This document shows, in pieces, positions 18,522 to 28,737 of a DNA stretch of 64,000 nucleotides. Positions within the stretch are counted from its first letter, which is position 1. The number at the start of each line of letters is the position of its first letter. A program made the translations under genes and the position numbers. The stretch comes from Stieleria tagensis (GTDB lineage Bacteria > Planctomycetota > Planctomycetia > Pirellulales > Pirellulaceae), in NCBI RefSeq assembly GCF_024129865.1, contig NZ_JAMYFE010000052.1:37454-101453 (forward strand). Direction: 5' to 3'. Under the pieces are notes generated by a model. It was not told the origin of the DNA. It was given only the letters and a program-made list of their open reading frames with translations, and ran no database searches.

Positions 18522-21500
18522 ATGTCCGACTCGGTAGCTTGGGAAACTGCGAACACGGTTGCGAAGGAATCGCCTGAAAACCGTCGTTTCGACCAGCACC
18601 GCCAGCGGCTTGCTATTTATCACGAAATCGATGCCCTGTGTCGCAGCAGTCGGCAGTTGGATGCGCTGGAACTTGGTCGCAACGCATTGGGCGAAAACGT
18701 CCAGCAGTGGGTCGGTGTCCAGGGCCAACTCGCTGCGGTTGAATTGGCCACGCTGCTCGGTGGTGACCAGTTGGCCGACGTATTGACCTATCGACTTGGT
18801 CGCCAGCAACCCGATCACGCCGAAGTCATTCTCACTCGCACCCTCCAGCGACTCGGCCGATCGCCGGTAGCGCGGTTGTGGTTGGAATTCAAAGACACCG
18901 AACTACCAACCGATGATCCGCTGATCCAAGCGCGCTGGATCGGACTCAAAGGCCGCATGCTGGCTGGTTTGAATGATTTCGATCGCGCGTTGGAACTGTG
19001 TGGCATCGCGATTCGAATCGCTCCCGACGCACCCGAACCGCATTTGGACCAGGCGCACGTGCTGGCCGCAAGCGGTCAACTCCAACGGGCGGTTGCCGCC
19101 TGCCGTAGCGCATTTGAAATTGCACCGCGGCACGGATCAACGGTCCTGGCGCTGACGGACTATCTACTGCAGTTCAATCAAATCAATGAAGCATTTTCGC
19201 GGATCGGTGAACTGGTCGACCACGGTCAATCCGGTGCCAGTCGACTACAAATGGCTGGGATGCTGATCCAGCGGCAGCGCTACAACCAAGCGACCAAAGT
19301 CCTGGAGGGCATTGAAACGTTTTTCCCGCTGGCCGATCCGCTGCGTGGCGGACGTCCCAAACACGGTACCGTACTGGCGACAGTCTGCGCACTGCGATCT
19401 GATCTGGCCTATCACTCGGGCGATTTAGAGCGGTCATCCAAGTGGGCGCAACTGGCAGGCGACGATTTCTATCGATCGATCGCGGCGCAGTTGGCGACGC
19501 CTACTGACGACGGGAAACGGGTGGAGTTAAATGTTCCGTATACGTTGCAGGAACAGGTCAGTTGCACACCGGCCACGCTAACGATGCTGTCCAGTTATTG
19601 GGGCATCGACGTCGATCACGAAAAGGTGGTCGACCAGGTTTGTTGCAACGGTTCGGTGCCGGTCAAACCGCGCCGCTGGGCGACCGACAACGGCATGCTG
19701 GCTCGCGAGTTTCGGGTCACCTTTGAAGTTGCACAGCAATTGATCGATGCCGGAATTCCGTTTTCCGTTTCGACGATCACACCGAGTGGCGGACACGTCC
19801 AAGTGGTTTGTGGATACGATTCGCGGCGCGGCGTGTTGCTGATCCAAGACCCGGCCAGTTGGTGCGTCAGCGAAATTCTGCCGGCGGAGATGATCGACAA
19901 TCAGCGTGCGTTCGGTCCGCGCGGATTGCTGTTGCTGCCGCCCGACAAGGCATCGTTATTGGATGCGATCGATTTGCCGGATGCCGATCATTATGACCAA
20001 CACCATGCAATCGCTGTCGCACTGGAAAATCACGATCGCGAGTCGGCGTCGACGGTCGTGCGAGATCTGCAGCGGACGTGCAGTGATCATTGGATGACCC
20101 GTTGGGCTTGCTTGAATCTGGCCCGATACGATGCAAACGTTCCACTGCAGTTGGAATTGACGCGTCAACTATTGTCGGAATTTCCGAACAACGACGTGCT
20201 GTGGTTGTGGGAAACCGATCTAATGAAGTTGATCGATCGACCGGAGCAAGTGATTGCACGCTTGCGATTGGCGGTCGACAAGCGACGCGCGCCGCAGTCC
20301 ACGCGTTTGAGCCTGTTGCAATTGTTGCATCAAGACGCCAACCGGGATGAATGCGAGTCTTTGCTGCGCTGCGTGCTGCGTGACACGCCAAATTTGTCGG
20401 CCGGGTTGGTGATCGAAGCCGCCCGGTTATGGAACCGTTCGCGCCCCGACGACGCACTGGAACTGTACCGATTGGCTGCGACATCGGGTGAGGTGGATCA
20501 GCGGTATGCCCGCGACTACCTGATGACTGCCAAGCGAATGGGATGTCACAAAGACGCCTTGGATGTCTTGCGGCGGCGGTTTGAGAAACACGGCCGATTT
20601 AACCGCAGTTGCGGCATGACGTATGCGCTCGCCCTGGAGGACGCGCTGCGGACCGAGGACGCCGTCGGCGTGGTTCACCAAGCCATCGAACAACGTCCCC
20701 AAGATGCCGAGTTGATTTGCCAGGCCGCTCGATTCCTGGGGCGAACCCAGTCGCCGCAGGACGGATTGAAGCTGCTCGATTCGGCAGCGACCAAGCTACC
20801 GCAGCAAGCTGAATTGCGCACCCGAGCGATCTTGGCCGAGTGGGATGGTCGATCGACCGACGCATTGAAATGCTATTTGGAACTGGCGACTCAATACCCG
20901 CTGGACGTCGAATTGAGTGGCACGATCGCGGCGTTGTTTGTCGATTTGCGAGGTCATCACGATGCGATTCAATACCTGAGCGCGATGACGGATCGATTCC
21001 CCCATTGCCGGCCGCTGCTGGCGTCCACCGTCTTGCAAAACAAGTCGGCGGGGCGTTTTTTCGAGGCGGTTGAATTTGTCGATCGGATGTTGATCACGTC
21101 CTACGACGATGGTTGGTGTTGGCGACAGCGCTCCGAGCTGGGCGGGAATTGTGGTTGGGAGGACCAGTCACTTGAAGATGCCCAGCGGGCTGTCGAGTGT
21201 GACTACGGTGCCCCGTCGCTGAAGGTGCGTGCTGATGCACTCGTTCATGCCCAACGATTGCAAGATGCCCACGATGACTATCGCCAGTCTATTCAGTTGG
21301 ACTGTGATTATAGCCCGGCAATTGAATCGTGGATGTTGATCTGTGATGACGATGCCGAGCGCCAACAGAATTTGGAATTCATTTTTGATCAGTTGGTCCA
21401 ACAGCGCACCAAGGGATCGGGGCTGACGGCCTACTATGGTGTTGCCAGCGCTGTTTTGGATCCTGCGATTTTAACGCAGCAATTGCAACAGATCTGTGAC

Positions 21501-23603
21501 ATTTGTCCGACCGGTGCGACGGCACGGTTGTTGTTGGCAACACACTACACGCATTTCCGTCAGTACGGCGATGCAGAGCAAGTGTTGTTGAAACACGAGC
21601 AACAGCTTGGCGGTTGCGCCGAGTATTGGTTGCAGCTCGGTCAGCTGTATGACACTCAAAAGCAGGTCGAACGAGCAATTCTGGCCTACGAATGTGGATT
21701 GGGTTTGCACCCCAAACATTCAAAACTCACCTGTCGACTCGCCGCGTGTTATCGGATTGCCGAGCGTGATGCGGACGCCCGTCGGGTCTTAGAACGCGCG
21801 CTGCGTGCTGCGCCGGACGATCCGGCGTTGATGGTAGCGATGGCGGCAGCGGCGGATGAAAAAACCGAAACGATGCGGCTGGCCAAGCAAGCTGCCTTGC
21901 GTTCACCGGGTTCGCCCGATGCTTGGGCGTTTCTATTGCAGACATGTCTCAAACAGGGCAAGGAATCGACCGCCGTCGACTTGGCGTGGGGGATGATCAA
22001 AGCCCGGCCGCACGATGCCCAGGCACATCTGCGATTGGCAGAAATGCTGCATCGCGACGATCAATGGGAAGAATCATTGCTGGTCATCGCCGATGCCATG
22101 CAGCTCGATCGCCGCTGCGCAGCAATTCATGCGCTGTTCGCCAACCGTTTGTTTCAACGCAAGTATTACGACAAAGCGTTGGCGGCTTGCCAGTCGCCGG
22201 AAGTTGATCCCGCAGATCGACAGGCATTGGATTTGCTGTCCGCTCGCATTTTGTATGCGATGGGGCAATCACAAGCGGCATGTCAGAAACTGCGAGAGGC
22301 ATTGCATCGCGATCCCACGGATCTGGACAACTGGATTCGGTTGGCGGATTGGTGTGACGAACAATCCATTCTTTTCTGGTACGACGAAGCGGCAACGGCA
22401 TTGGTCGGTCGCGGCGGTCACCTGGCGGTTAGCCACGGCTATTACGCTGCCACCCTGGTGCGTCAGAATCGTCGTGAGCGCGCCGTCGAGCATCTGCAGT
22501 ATGCACTGGAACTGGATCGCAAGTACGAACGCGCGCTCCAGGAGCTGATGGGGTTGATGATCGACAACGCGCAAGTCAGCGATGCCGAAGAGTACTTGGA
22601 CAGTATCAGCACCGAAATCCCACTGCGAATGCTGGCGATCGGCCGGCTATTGATCGCCGCAGCCACCGACGATGTCAGCGACTATCTGGTGACGTTGGAG
22701 TGTTTGCCCAAGGATAAACCGGGCGTCAATGACCAAGAAGAGATTGCGGCCATCGCCAGCAAGTATTTGAACCGAGATCGATTCCCGAATTTTGCCTCCA
22801 AGCTGACCAATGCGATCACGAAGCGGCGTGCGAACAAGGCGATCGGTTACACCTGGGCTCATGTCTACACCAACGCCGAAAACTTTCACGTCGGTTTGAA
22901 TCTGTTCTTGAACCTGCGGCCGAGTGCGGCACGCAATACCGCTGCAGCCTATTTTCTAAGTGTCTTGCGCGCCACCTGTGATGACGAGCAACCGGGTGGC
23001 AATGCGTTCGCGCATGCCCCGACGCTGGCAATCCTGAAACACATGGGCCGGCATGTCTACAAAGACGCGGCGCTGTGGTCCAATGCGTTGTGGACGCTGG
23101 TGGGCCAGGATCAATCACGGCTGGCTGGAAAGTTGGCGAAACGGTTTCGGCGTGTTCGCAATCGAGACGTTCAACAGACTGTACCGGCAATGTCAGCCGG
23201 GTTGTATTGCCGGAATTTGCGACTGGTCGCAGCCCTGCTGAAAGATGCCGAGGCCAGGGGGCCAGACGAGATGACCGAAGAGTGTCGCGTGATCCGCTGC
23301 ATCTACACCGTCTTCAAAGGCGGCGACGATGAACTGGAGCATGCCTGCCGAATGGTCAATCAAAATTCCTTGGCGGAACCGTTCCTGCGAGTCTCCAAAT
23401 TAGTCGCCGCTGGGCTGCAGGGCATCGAATCTGCCGACCCGGCTGCGTTGATCAAGGTCTGGAAGGTAGAATTCGTTCGCGAGAACAGTGATACTGATCC
23501 GGTCCATCAGAGAATCTACCAGTTGCTGCGCGGTCGGATCGCGATGCTGCGTGGTGAAAAGCGGGAGGCTAGAAAATGGTACAGAGGGAAGATCAGGGAT
23601 TAG
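18522..23603 (+). CDS. Large TPR protein with embedded C39-like cysteine-peptidase domain
   Basis: 1693 residues from the ATG at 18522 (GGAGAAAG ribosome site just upstream). Residues ~20-330 are tetratricopeptide-like helical repeats. Residues ~335-475 are a papain-like C39-type domain: 'LQEQVSCTPATLTMLSSYWG' with candidate nucleophile C348 and oxyanion Q343, 'GGHVQVVCGYD' with H425, and 'LLIQDPA' with D443. All triad residues are present. Residues ~480-1690 are a long run of further TPR units, for example 'AHDDYRQSIQLDCDYSPAIE' and 'RAVEHLQYALELDRKYERAL'. No signal peptide or membrane helix, so likely cytoplasmic. C39 domains usually cut leader peptides at Gly-Gly or serve as inactive recognition domains. 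Overlaps the next gene by 28 nt. Confidence 0.88.
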   Translation: MSDSVAWETANTVAKESPENRRFDQHRQRLAIYHEIDALCRSSRQLDALELGRNALGENVQQWVGVQGQLAAVELATLLGGDQLADVLTYRLGRQQPDHAEVILTRTLQRLGRSPVARLWLEFKDTELPTDDPLIQARWIGLKGRMLAGLNDFDRALELCGIAIRIAPDAPEPHLDQAHVLAASGQLQRAVAACRSAFEIAPRHGSTVLALTDYLLQFNQINEAFSRIGELVDHGQSGASRLQMAGMLIQRQRYNQATKVLEGIETFFPLADPLRGGRPKHGTVLATVCALRSDLAYHSGDLERSSKWAQLAGDDFYRSIAAQLATPTDDGKRVELNVPYTLQEQVSCTPATLTMLSSYWGIDVDHEKVVDQVCCNGSVPVKPRRWATDNGMLAREFRVTFEVAQQLIDAGIPFSVSTITPSGGHVQVVCGYDSRRGVLLIQDPASWCVSEILPAEMIDNQRAFGPRGLLLLPPDKASLLDAIDLPDADHYDQHHAIAVALENHDRESASTVVRDLQRTCSDHWMTRWACLNLARYDANVPLQLELTRQLLSEFPNNDVLWLWETDLMKLIDRPEQVIARLRLAVDKRRAPQSTRLSLLQLLHQDANRDECESLLRCVLRDTPNLSAGLVIEAARLWNRSRPDDALELYRLAATSGEVDQRYARDYLMTAKRMGCHKDALDVLRRRFEKHGRFNRSCGMTYALALEDALRTEDAVGVVHQAIEQRPQDAELICQAARFLGRTQSPQDGLKLLDSAATKLPQQAELRTRAILAEWDGRSTDALKCYLELATQYPLDVELSGTIAALFVDLRGHHDAIQYLSAMTDRFPHCRPLLASTVLQNKSAGRFFEAVEFVDRMLITSYDDGWCWRQRSELGGNCGWEDQSLEDAQRAVECDYGAPSLKVRADALVHAQRLQDAHDDYRQSIQLDCDYSPAIESWMLICDDDAERQQNLEFIFDQLVQQRTKGSGLTAYYGVASAVLDPAILTQQLQQICDICPTGATARLLLATHYTHFRQYGDAEQVLLKHEQQLGGCAEYWLQLGQLYDTQKQVERAILAYECGLGLHPKHSKLTCRLAACYRIAERDADARRVLERALRAAPDDPALMVAMAAAADEKTETMRLAKQAALRSPGSPDAWAFLLQTCLKQGKESTAVDLAWGMIKARPHDAQAHLRLAEMLHRDDQWEESLLVIADAMQLDRRCAAIHALFANRLFQRKYYDKALAACQSPEVDPADRQALDLLSARILYAMGQSQAACQKLREALHRDPTDLDNWIRLADWCDEQSILFWYDEAATALVGRGGHLAVSHGYYAATLVRQNRRERAVEHLQYALELDRKYERALQELMGLMIDNAQVSDAEEYLDSISTEIPLRMLAIGRLLIAAATDDVSDYLVTLECLPKDKPGVNDQEEIAAIASKYLNRDRFPNFASKLTNAITKRRANKAIGYTWAHVYTNAENFHVGLNLFLNLRPSAARNTAAAYFLSVLRATCDDEQPGGNAFAHAPTLAILKHMGRHVYKDAALWSNALWTLVGQDQSRLAGKLAKRFRRVRNRDVQQTVPAMSAGLYCRNLRLVAALLKDAEARGPDEMTEECRVIRCIYTVFKGGDDELEHACRMVNQNSLAEPFLRVSKLVAAGLQGIESADPAALIKVWKVEFVRENSDTDPVHQRIYQLLRGRIAMLRGEKREARKWYRGKIRD

Positions 23604-24667
23604 ATGCGTTGCCAACCGACGCCACATTCAAACAGCGCGTCGAGTTGTTTTGGCAGTGGTTTCCCAGTGTCGCCGGTCGATTCTACGAGACCATCGAAGC
23701 GGGCAATTGTGCTGATCTAGCCGATGAAGTCTCGGAATTCATGGGCGAAACGATGCCCGGATTGGCATGGGTCTTTGGCCCCGGGGAAGACGGGGGGCAC
23801 AGTTTCACCGTTTCCGGCGAAGGCCAAGTTGCGGTGCAGTTGCTGGCCGAATATTGGCTCAGCCAAGCGGTCGAACTACCGGGATGGACGTTCTATGAAT
23901 CCCGCCAGCCCAGCGCCCAGACCGAGGGCGTGTCGATCGAAATCGGATCGCTCGGGCGTGTCGATTCAGAGAGTTTTCTGATTCGTGCCGCGGTCGATGA
24001 AGAACGCGAGGTGATCGACATTGTTGCTTGGCACCCGTTGTTTGCCGAGTTACCCGAACAGCATCATGCCCAACTGTTGTTCTTGTTGCTCGACGAAGTC
24101 TTGGGCGAATTTGGGACCCAGACCTGGTTGGGCGGCATCGACATTGCTGAGGTCAATGCCAGCGAAGTGAATGGACGGACGGTGTTCCGGTTGATGGAAT
24201 TGCCGACCTTCATCAAAGGCATTCAGCGCTATCACGGCTGGGAGAAGCATTCGCCGCTGCGATCTTACACCGGGTACACGGTCCGCGAGGCCAGTCCGGT
24301 GTTGCGGGGTGACACGATTGCCGGGACCACTTGCATTCCGGGATTGGCGTTCGAGTTGATCGATGAAGGCGGACGGTTGAACGAGGACCCGCTACAGGAC
24401 ACCGGGGCATCACTTGCATATTTGCAAATCGACGGGGCGGTGTTTCCCGATGGCGATCAAGCCGCGGTGCGGCACAATATCGAAGAGGCGCTTGATGAGG
24501 CGCTCGAAGGCCAACAGTTGGGCAGGACGCTCGGTGGCGCCGCCGGAACCGAGTCGTCTTACATCGATCTGTTGCTGATCGATGGGGATCAATCGCGGGC
24601 GGCGGTGGAACAAACGATGGAGCGTTTGTCACTGAATGACCGCTACCGCTGGCACAGTTTTGCCTGA
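23576..24667 (+). CDS. Conserved-type protein of unknown function, coupled to the TPR/C39-like gene
   Basis: 363 residues; the start overlaps the previous stop by 28 nt, which implies translational coupling. The N-terminal half ('ELFWQWFPSVAGRFYETIEA', a gap, then 'GHSFTVSGEGQ' and 'AVELPGWTFYESRQ') resembles a class of uncharacterised proteins, some annotated with DUF695-like segments, that begin with an F/W-rich helix and contain a 'gW.f..frP' strand. The C-terminal half has 'LAYLQIDGAVFPDGDQAAV' and an acidic end, possibly a second copy of a related fold. No catalytic motif, signal or membrane helix is seen. I assign no function beyond membership of the three-gene unit. Confidence 0.75.
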   Translation: MVQREDQGLDALPTDATFKQRVELFWQWFPSVAGRFYETIEAGNCADLADEVSEFMGETMPGLAWVFGPGEDGGHSFTVSGEGQVAVQLLAEYWLSQAVELPGWTFYESRQPSAQTEGVSIEIGSLGRVDSESFLIRAAVDEEREVIDIVAWHPLFAELPEQHHAQLLFLLLDEVLGEFGTQTWLGGIDIAEVNASEVNGRTVFRLMELPTFIKGIQRYHGWEKHSPLRSYTGYTVREASPVLRGDTIAGTTCIPGLAFELIDEGGRLNEDPLQDTGASLAYLQIDGAVFPDGDQAAVRHNIEEALDEALEGQQLGRTLGGAAGTESSYIDLLLIDGDQSRAAVEQTMERLSLNDRYRWHSFA

Positions 24668-24668
24668 G

Positions 24669-25202
24669 ATGAAGAAAGAGTTTTATTGGATCGCGATTGT
24701 GTTGCTGGTCATGTGGCTGGTGCGGTTGGTCGATGCGGTGATCCCGTTGGATTTAGCCGCCTACGGATTGCATCCACGACGGGTCAGCGGATTGATCGGG
24801 ATCATCACGATGCCGTTTCTGCATGCCAGTTTCAGTCACCTGTTTAGCAATTCGGTCTCGCTGGTGGTGCTGTTGGGATTGTTGGTGGCCACGCGGCAAT
24901 CCCCTTGGCTGTTGGCAGGGCTGACATCCGTGGCGGGGGCATCGTTGTTATGGTTGGTCGGCCGGGACGCCAATCACATTGGGGCCAGTGGATTGGTGTT
25001 TGGTTTGATCGGGTTCTTGATCGTCAGCGGATTCTTGCATCAGCGGTTGGTTCCGGTGGCGGTTGCAATTGTGGTGGGCATTTTATTCGGTGGCACGTTG
25101 ATGTCCGGTGTCCTGCCAGGGGCCGATGGCGTGTCCTGGGACGGTCACCTGTGTGGATTGGCCGGCGGCGTCGCGGTCGCGTTTCTCGCCGCCCGCAATT
25201 AG
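24669..25202 (+). CDS. Rhomboid-family intramembrane serine protease
   Basis: 177 residues from the ATG at 24669, one base after the previous stop. About six membrane helices fill the protein. The rhomboid motifs are complete: 'HASFSHLFSN' with H52, H57 and N61, the nucleophile S107 in 'HIGASGLVFG' (GxSG), and the catalytic H160 in 'WDGHLCGLAGG'. It should cleave membrane-protein substrates within or next to the bilayer. The compact size is that of minimal six-helix bacterial rhomboids. Close coupling to the TPR/C39-like and unknown genes suggests a shared process, perhaps processing or quality control of a membrane or exported peptide; this is inference. Confidence 0.9.
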   Translation: MKKEFYWIAIVLLVMWLVRLVDAVIPLDLAAYGLHPRRVSGLIGIITMPFLHASFSHLFSNSVSLVVLLGLLVATRQSPWLLAGLTSVAGASLLWLVGRDANHIGASGLVFGLIGFLIVSGFLHQRLVPVAVAIVVGILFGGTLMSGVLPGADGVSWDGHLCGLAGGVAVAFLAARN

Positions 25203-25218
25203 GCCCGGTGCAATCAAT

Positions 25219-25306
25219 AGTAGGCCAGGTGCAACCTGGCGGTTAATTGGCACTCGCGCCAGGTTTCACCTGGCCTACTCTCAATCCAGGTTTCACCTGG
25301 CCTACT
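25219..25306. repeat. Palindromic repeat, family B, copy 1
   Basis: Inverted repeat with arms 25219-25241 (begins AGTAGGCCAGGTG) and 25257-25279 (ends CACCTGGCCTACT), one mismatch, 15-nt spacer; a further half-copy (CCAGGTTTCACCTGGCCTAC) follows at 25286-25305. Lies between the convergent rhomboid and groEL genes. Copy 2 is at 41387-41443. Confidence 0.88.
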
Positions 25307-25340
25307 AAAAAACCGTCCGGGGTGGGTTCCCCGGACGGTT
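25306..25340 (-). terminator. Rho-independent terminator of groEL
   Basis: On the minus strand a 12-bp perfect stem (AACCGTCCGGGG, window 25311-25322, with CCCCGGACGGTT, 25329-25340) with a 6-nt loop is followed by a run of T (window 25306-25312 is all A). It begins 32 nt after the groEL stop. Confidence 0.88.
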
Positions 25341-25371
25341 TCGTTGGTTGTTGATTCGCTTTGGCAGCGGA

Positions 25372-27000
<1,629 letters not shown>

Positions 27001-27036
27001 TCAGGTTGTATTGGAGGTGGAATCGAAAACGGGGGG

Positions 27037-27089
27037 GCGCAAACGTGCTTGCGCGCCGGCCGATCGGACCGCCCGCCGGTTCAGCGGGC
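27037..27089 (-). promoter_or_regulatory. Two hairpins in the groES-groEL spacer
   Basis: GCGCAA-ACGTGC-TTGCGC (27037-27054) and GCCCGC-CGGTTCA-GCGGGC (27071-27089) lie in the 129-nt spacer, next to a G-run (27031-27037). They could tune the relative amounts of the two messages through processing or partial termination. Confidence 0.35.
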
Positions 27090-27117
27090 GTCGAAATGCT
27101 TGAGTGGGGGGGGCAGA

Positions 27118-27435
27118 TTAACCCAGCACGGCCAAGACGTCGTCTTCACGCATCAGCAGCAGTTCGACACCGTCGATTTCAACGGTTTCACCGGCGTAGC
27201 TGCTAAACAAAACATGATCGCCTTCTTTCAATTGGCTTTCGCCACGTGAGCCATCATCGAGCAGTTTGCCGCTGCCAATCGCAATGACGGTGCCGCGCGC
27301 CGGTTTTTCTTTTGCCGAATCTGGCAACACGATTCCGCCAGCGGTGGTCGATTCGCTTTCTTCTCGCTGGACCACGATTCGCTCGCCGATCGGTTGCAGA
27401 CGAACGCTAGCCTTCTTTTTGGTGGCAGTCGCCAT
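27118..27435 (-). CDS. groS: 10 kDa co-chaperonin GroES
   Basis: 105 residues from the ATG at 27435 (MATATKKKASVRLQPIGERI). The open frame extends upstream, but this start fits GroES length and an AAAAGG ribosome site. Contains the mobile loop 'ESESTTAGGIVLPDSAKEKP' and 'VLFSSYAGETVEIDG'. It caps the GroEL ring. The N terminus has a short basic extension relative to E. coli. I found no good CIRCE operator upstream. Confidence 0.96.
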   Translation of the reverse strand: MATATKKKASVRLQPIGERIVVQREESESTTAGGIVLPDSAKEKPARGTVIAIGSGKLLDDGSRGESQLKEGDHVLFSSYAGETVEIDGVELLLMREDDVLAVLG

Positions 27436-27927
27436 GGTTGCGGATACCTTTTCTGTAATGCGGGGAAATGAAGGGAAAGTGTGTATGGTCTTTATCGGGA
27501 TCACCCGGGGGCCAAACAGCCGCGCCAAGATGACAGTGAATTCAACTCGCAGTGCCGAGTAGCAAACGGTGTGCCAGAACGTAAGCGAAGTCGATCAAGA
27601 CTCAACCGGCAGGCCCGATACAGCGGTCGACGTCTCGCGGTTTTCGCCACCCACAGCCGGGGGATGATGCCAAGCTAAATTTGCCGACTCGCCGGATTTG
27701 CAGCCCTATCTTGGTGCATTTGCGGCACTTGCAACAGGGGCCATTCCCCTGCCGCGGCGGACAAATTGGCAGAGCGAGCGATGTGGCTGTTGCGGCGACG
27801 TTTTGTCAGTCGGTTTTGGTCTGCGAATTGCACTTCATGCCACCGCCCGCCGGCGACCTGCCAAGAGGCGCCGGATGCATCGCTAGCTGTCACTCTTCCC
27901 CAACCCACACTACCACCCGAAACTACC
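27436..27927. other. Divergent promoter region between groES and the Zn peptidase gene
   Basis: 492 nt with no convincing gene. It must contain the groESL promoter (minus). A short ACTC-N8-GAGT inverted repeat at 27545-27560 is the only operator-like feature and does not match CIRCE. Small frames here have no ribosome site or recognisable product. Confidence 0.4.
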
Positions 27928-28623
27928 GTGATCTTCGACCCCATCTACTTTCTGTTCATCGGCCCCCCGTTGCTGCTGGGTTTGTATGCCCAGTGGCGCG
28001 TCAAGCACACGTTCGAGTCGATGTCCCAGGTTCCCGCGCGGATGTCTGGTGCCGAGGCGGCGCGGCGGATGCTGGATTCAGGTGGCCTGAATCAAGTCGC
28101 TGTCGAACAGGTCGGCGGCCACCTGAGTGATCACTATGACCCTCGCGACAAAGTGTTGCGGCTGAGTTCGCAGGTCTACAGCGGGCGCTCGATGGCAGCG
28201 CTCGGCGTGGCCTGTCACGAGGCCGGGCATGCCTATCAGGATGCTCAGAGTTATGCGCCGCTGGTGATTCGCAACATGGCAGTCCCGGTCGCTAATTTCG
28301 GCAGTCGGATCGGCGTGACGATGGCCACGATCGGATTGATGCTCAGTTATCAAACGCCCAGTATTGGCAACGCGCTGTTGCTGGCGGGAATCGTGTTGTT
28401 TGCCGGCGTGGTGTTTTTCCAGGTCGTTAATCTACCGGTCGAGTTTGACGCCAGTGCCCGCGCCCGCCGCCACTTGGTCGACGCAAATTTGATTTCCGCC
28501 AACGAGGAACACTATGTCGCCAAGGTGCTCAATGCTGCCGCATTGACCTACGTCGCCGGGACGCTGCAGGCGATCATGACATTGGCCTATTTTGTATTCC
28601 GCTTGATGGGTGATCGCCGCTAA
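27928..28623 (+). CDS. Membrane neutral zinc metallopeptidase (YugP-like)
   Basis: 231 residues from a GTG at 27928, whose product begins MIFDPIYFLFIGPPLLLG as in the family; upstream codons do not look coding. The metal motif is 'ACHEAGHAYQDA' (HExxH). Preceding 'LRLSSQVYSGRSMAALGVA' and following 'VNLPVEFDASARA' are family signatures. Membrane helices at the N terminus, after the HExxH region and at the C terminus place the catalytic site at the membrane. Substrates of this family are not established. No ribosome site is seen before the GTG. Confidence 0.88.
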   Translation: MIFDPIYFLFIGPPLLLGLYAQWRVKHTFESMSQVPARMSGAEAARRMLDSGGLNQVAVEQVGGHLSDHYDPRDKVLRLSSQVYSGRSMAALGVACHEAGHAYQDAQSYAPLVIRNMAVPVANFGSRIGVTMATIGLMLSYQTPSIGNALLLAGIVLFAGVVFFQVVNLPVEFDASARARRHLVDANLISANEEHYVAKVLNAAALTYVAGTLQAIMTLAYFVFRLMGDRR

Positions 28624-28737
28624 GAGTGCGCCAGCGCGTCCATCGTCCCCTGGTCAACGTCCCCTGGTCGACCGAAGCGTTGGGCGCTGACGCGCCGCGC
28701 TGGTGGCGACTGTGGTCGGGGTCGCGCAGGGGTTACG

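Noticed and set aside
27545..27560. ACTC-N8-GAGT inverted repeat upstream of groES as a CIRCE operator
   Set aside because: CIRCE needs TTAGCACTC-N9-GAGTGCTAA; here only four bases per arm match and the spacing is off by one.
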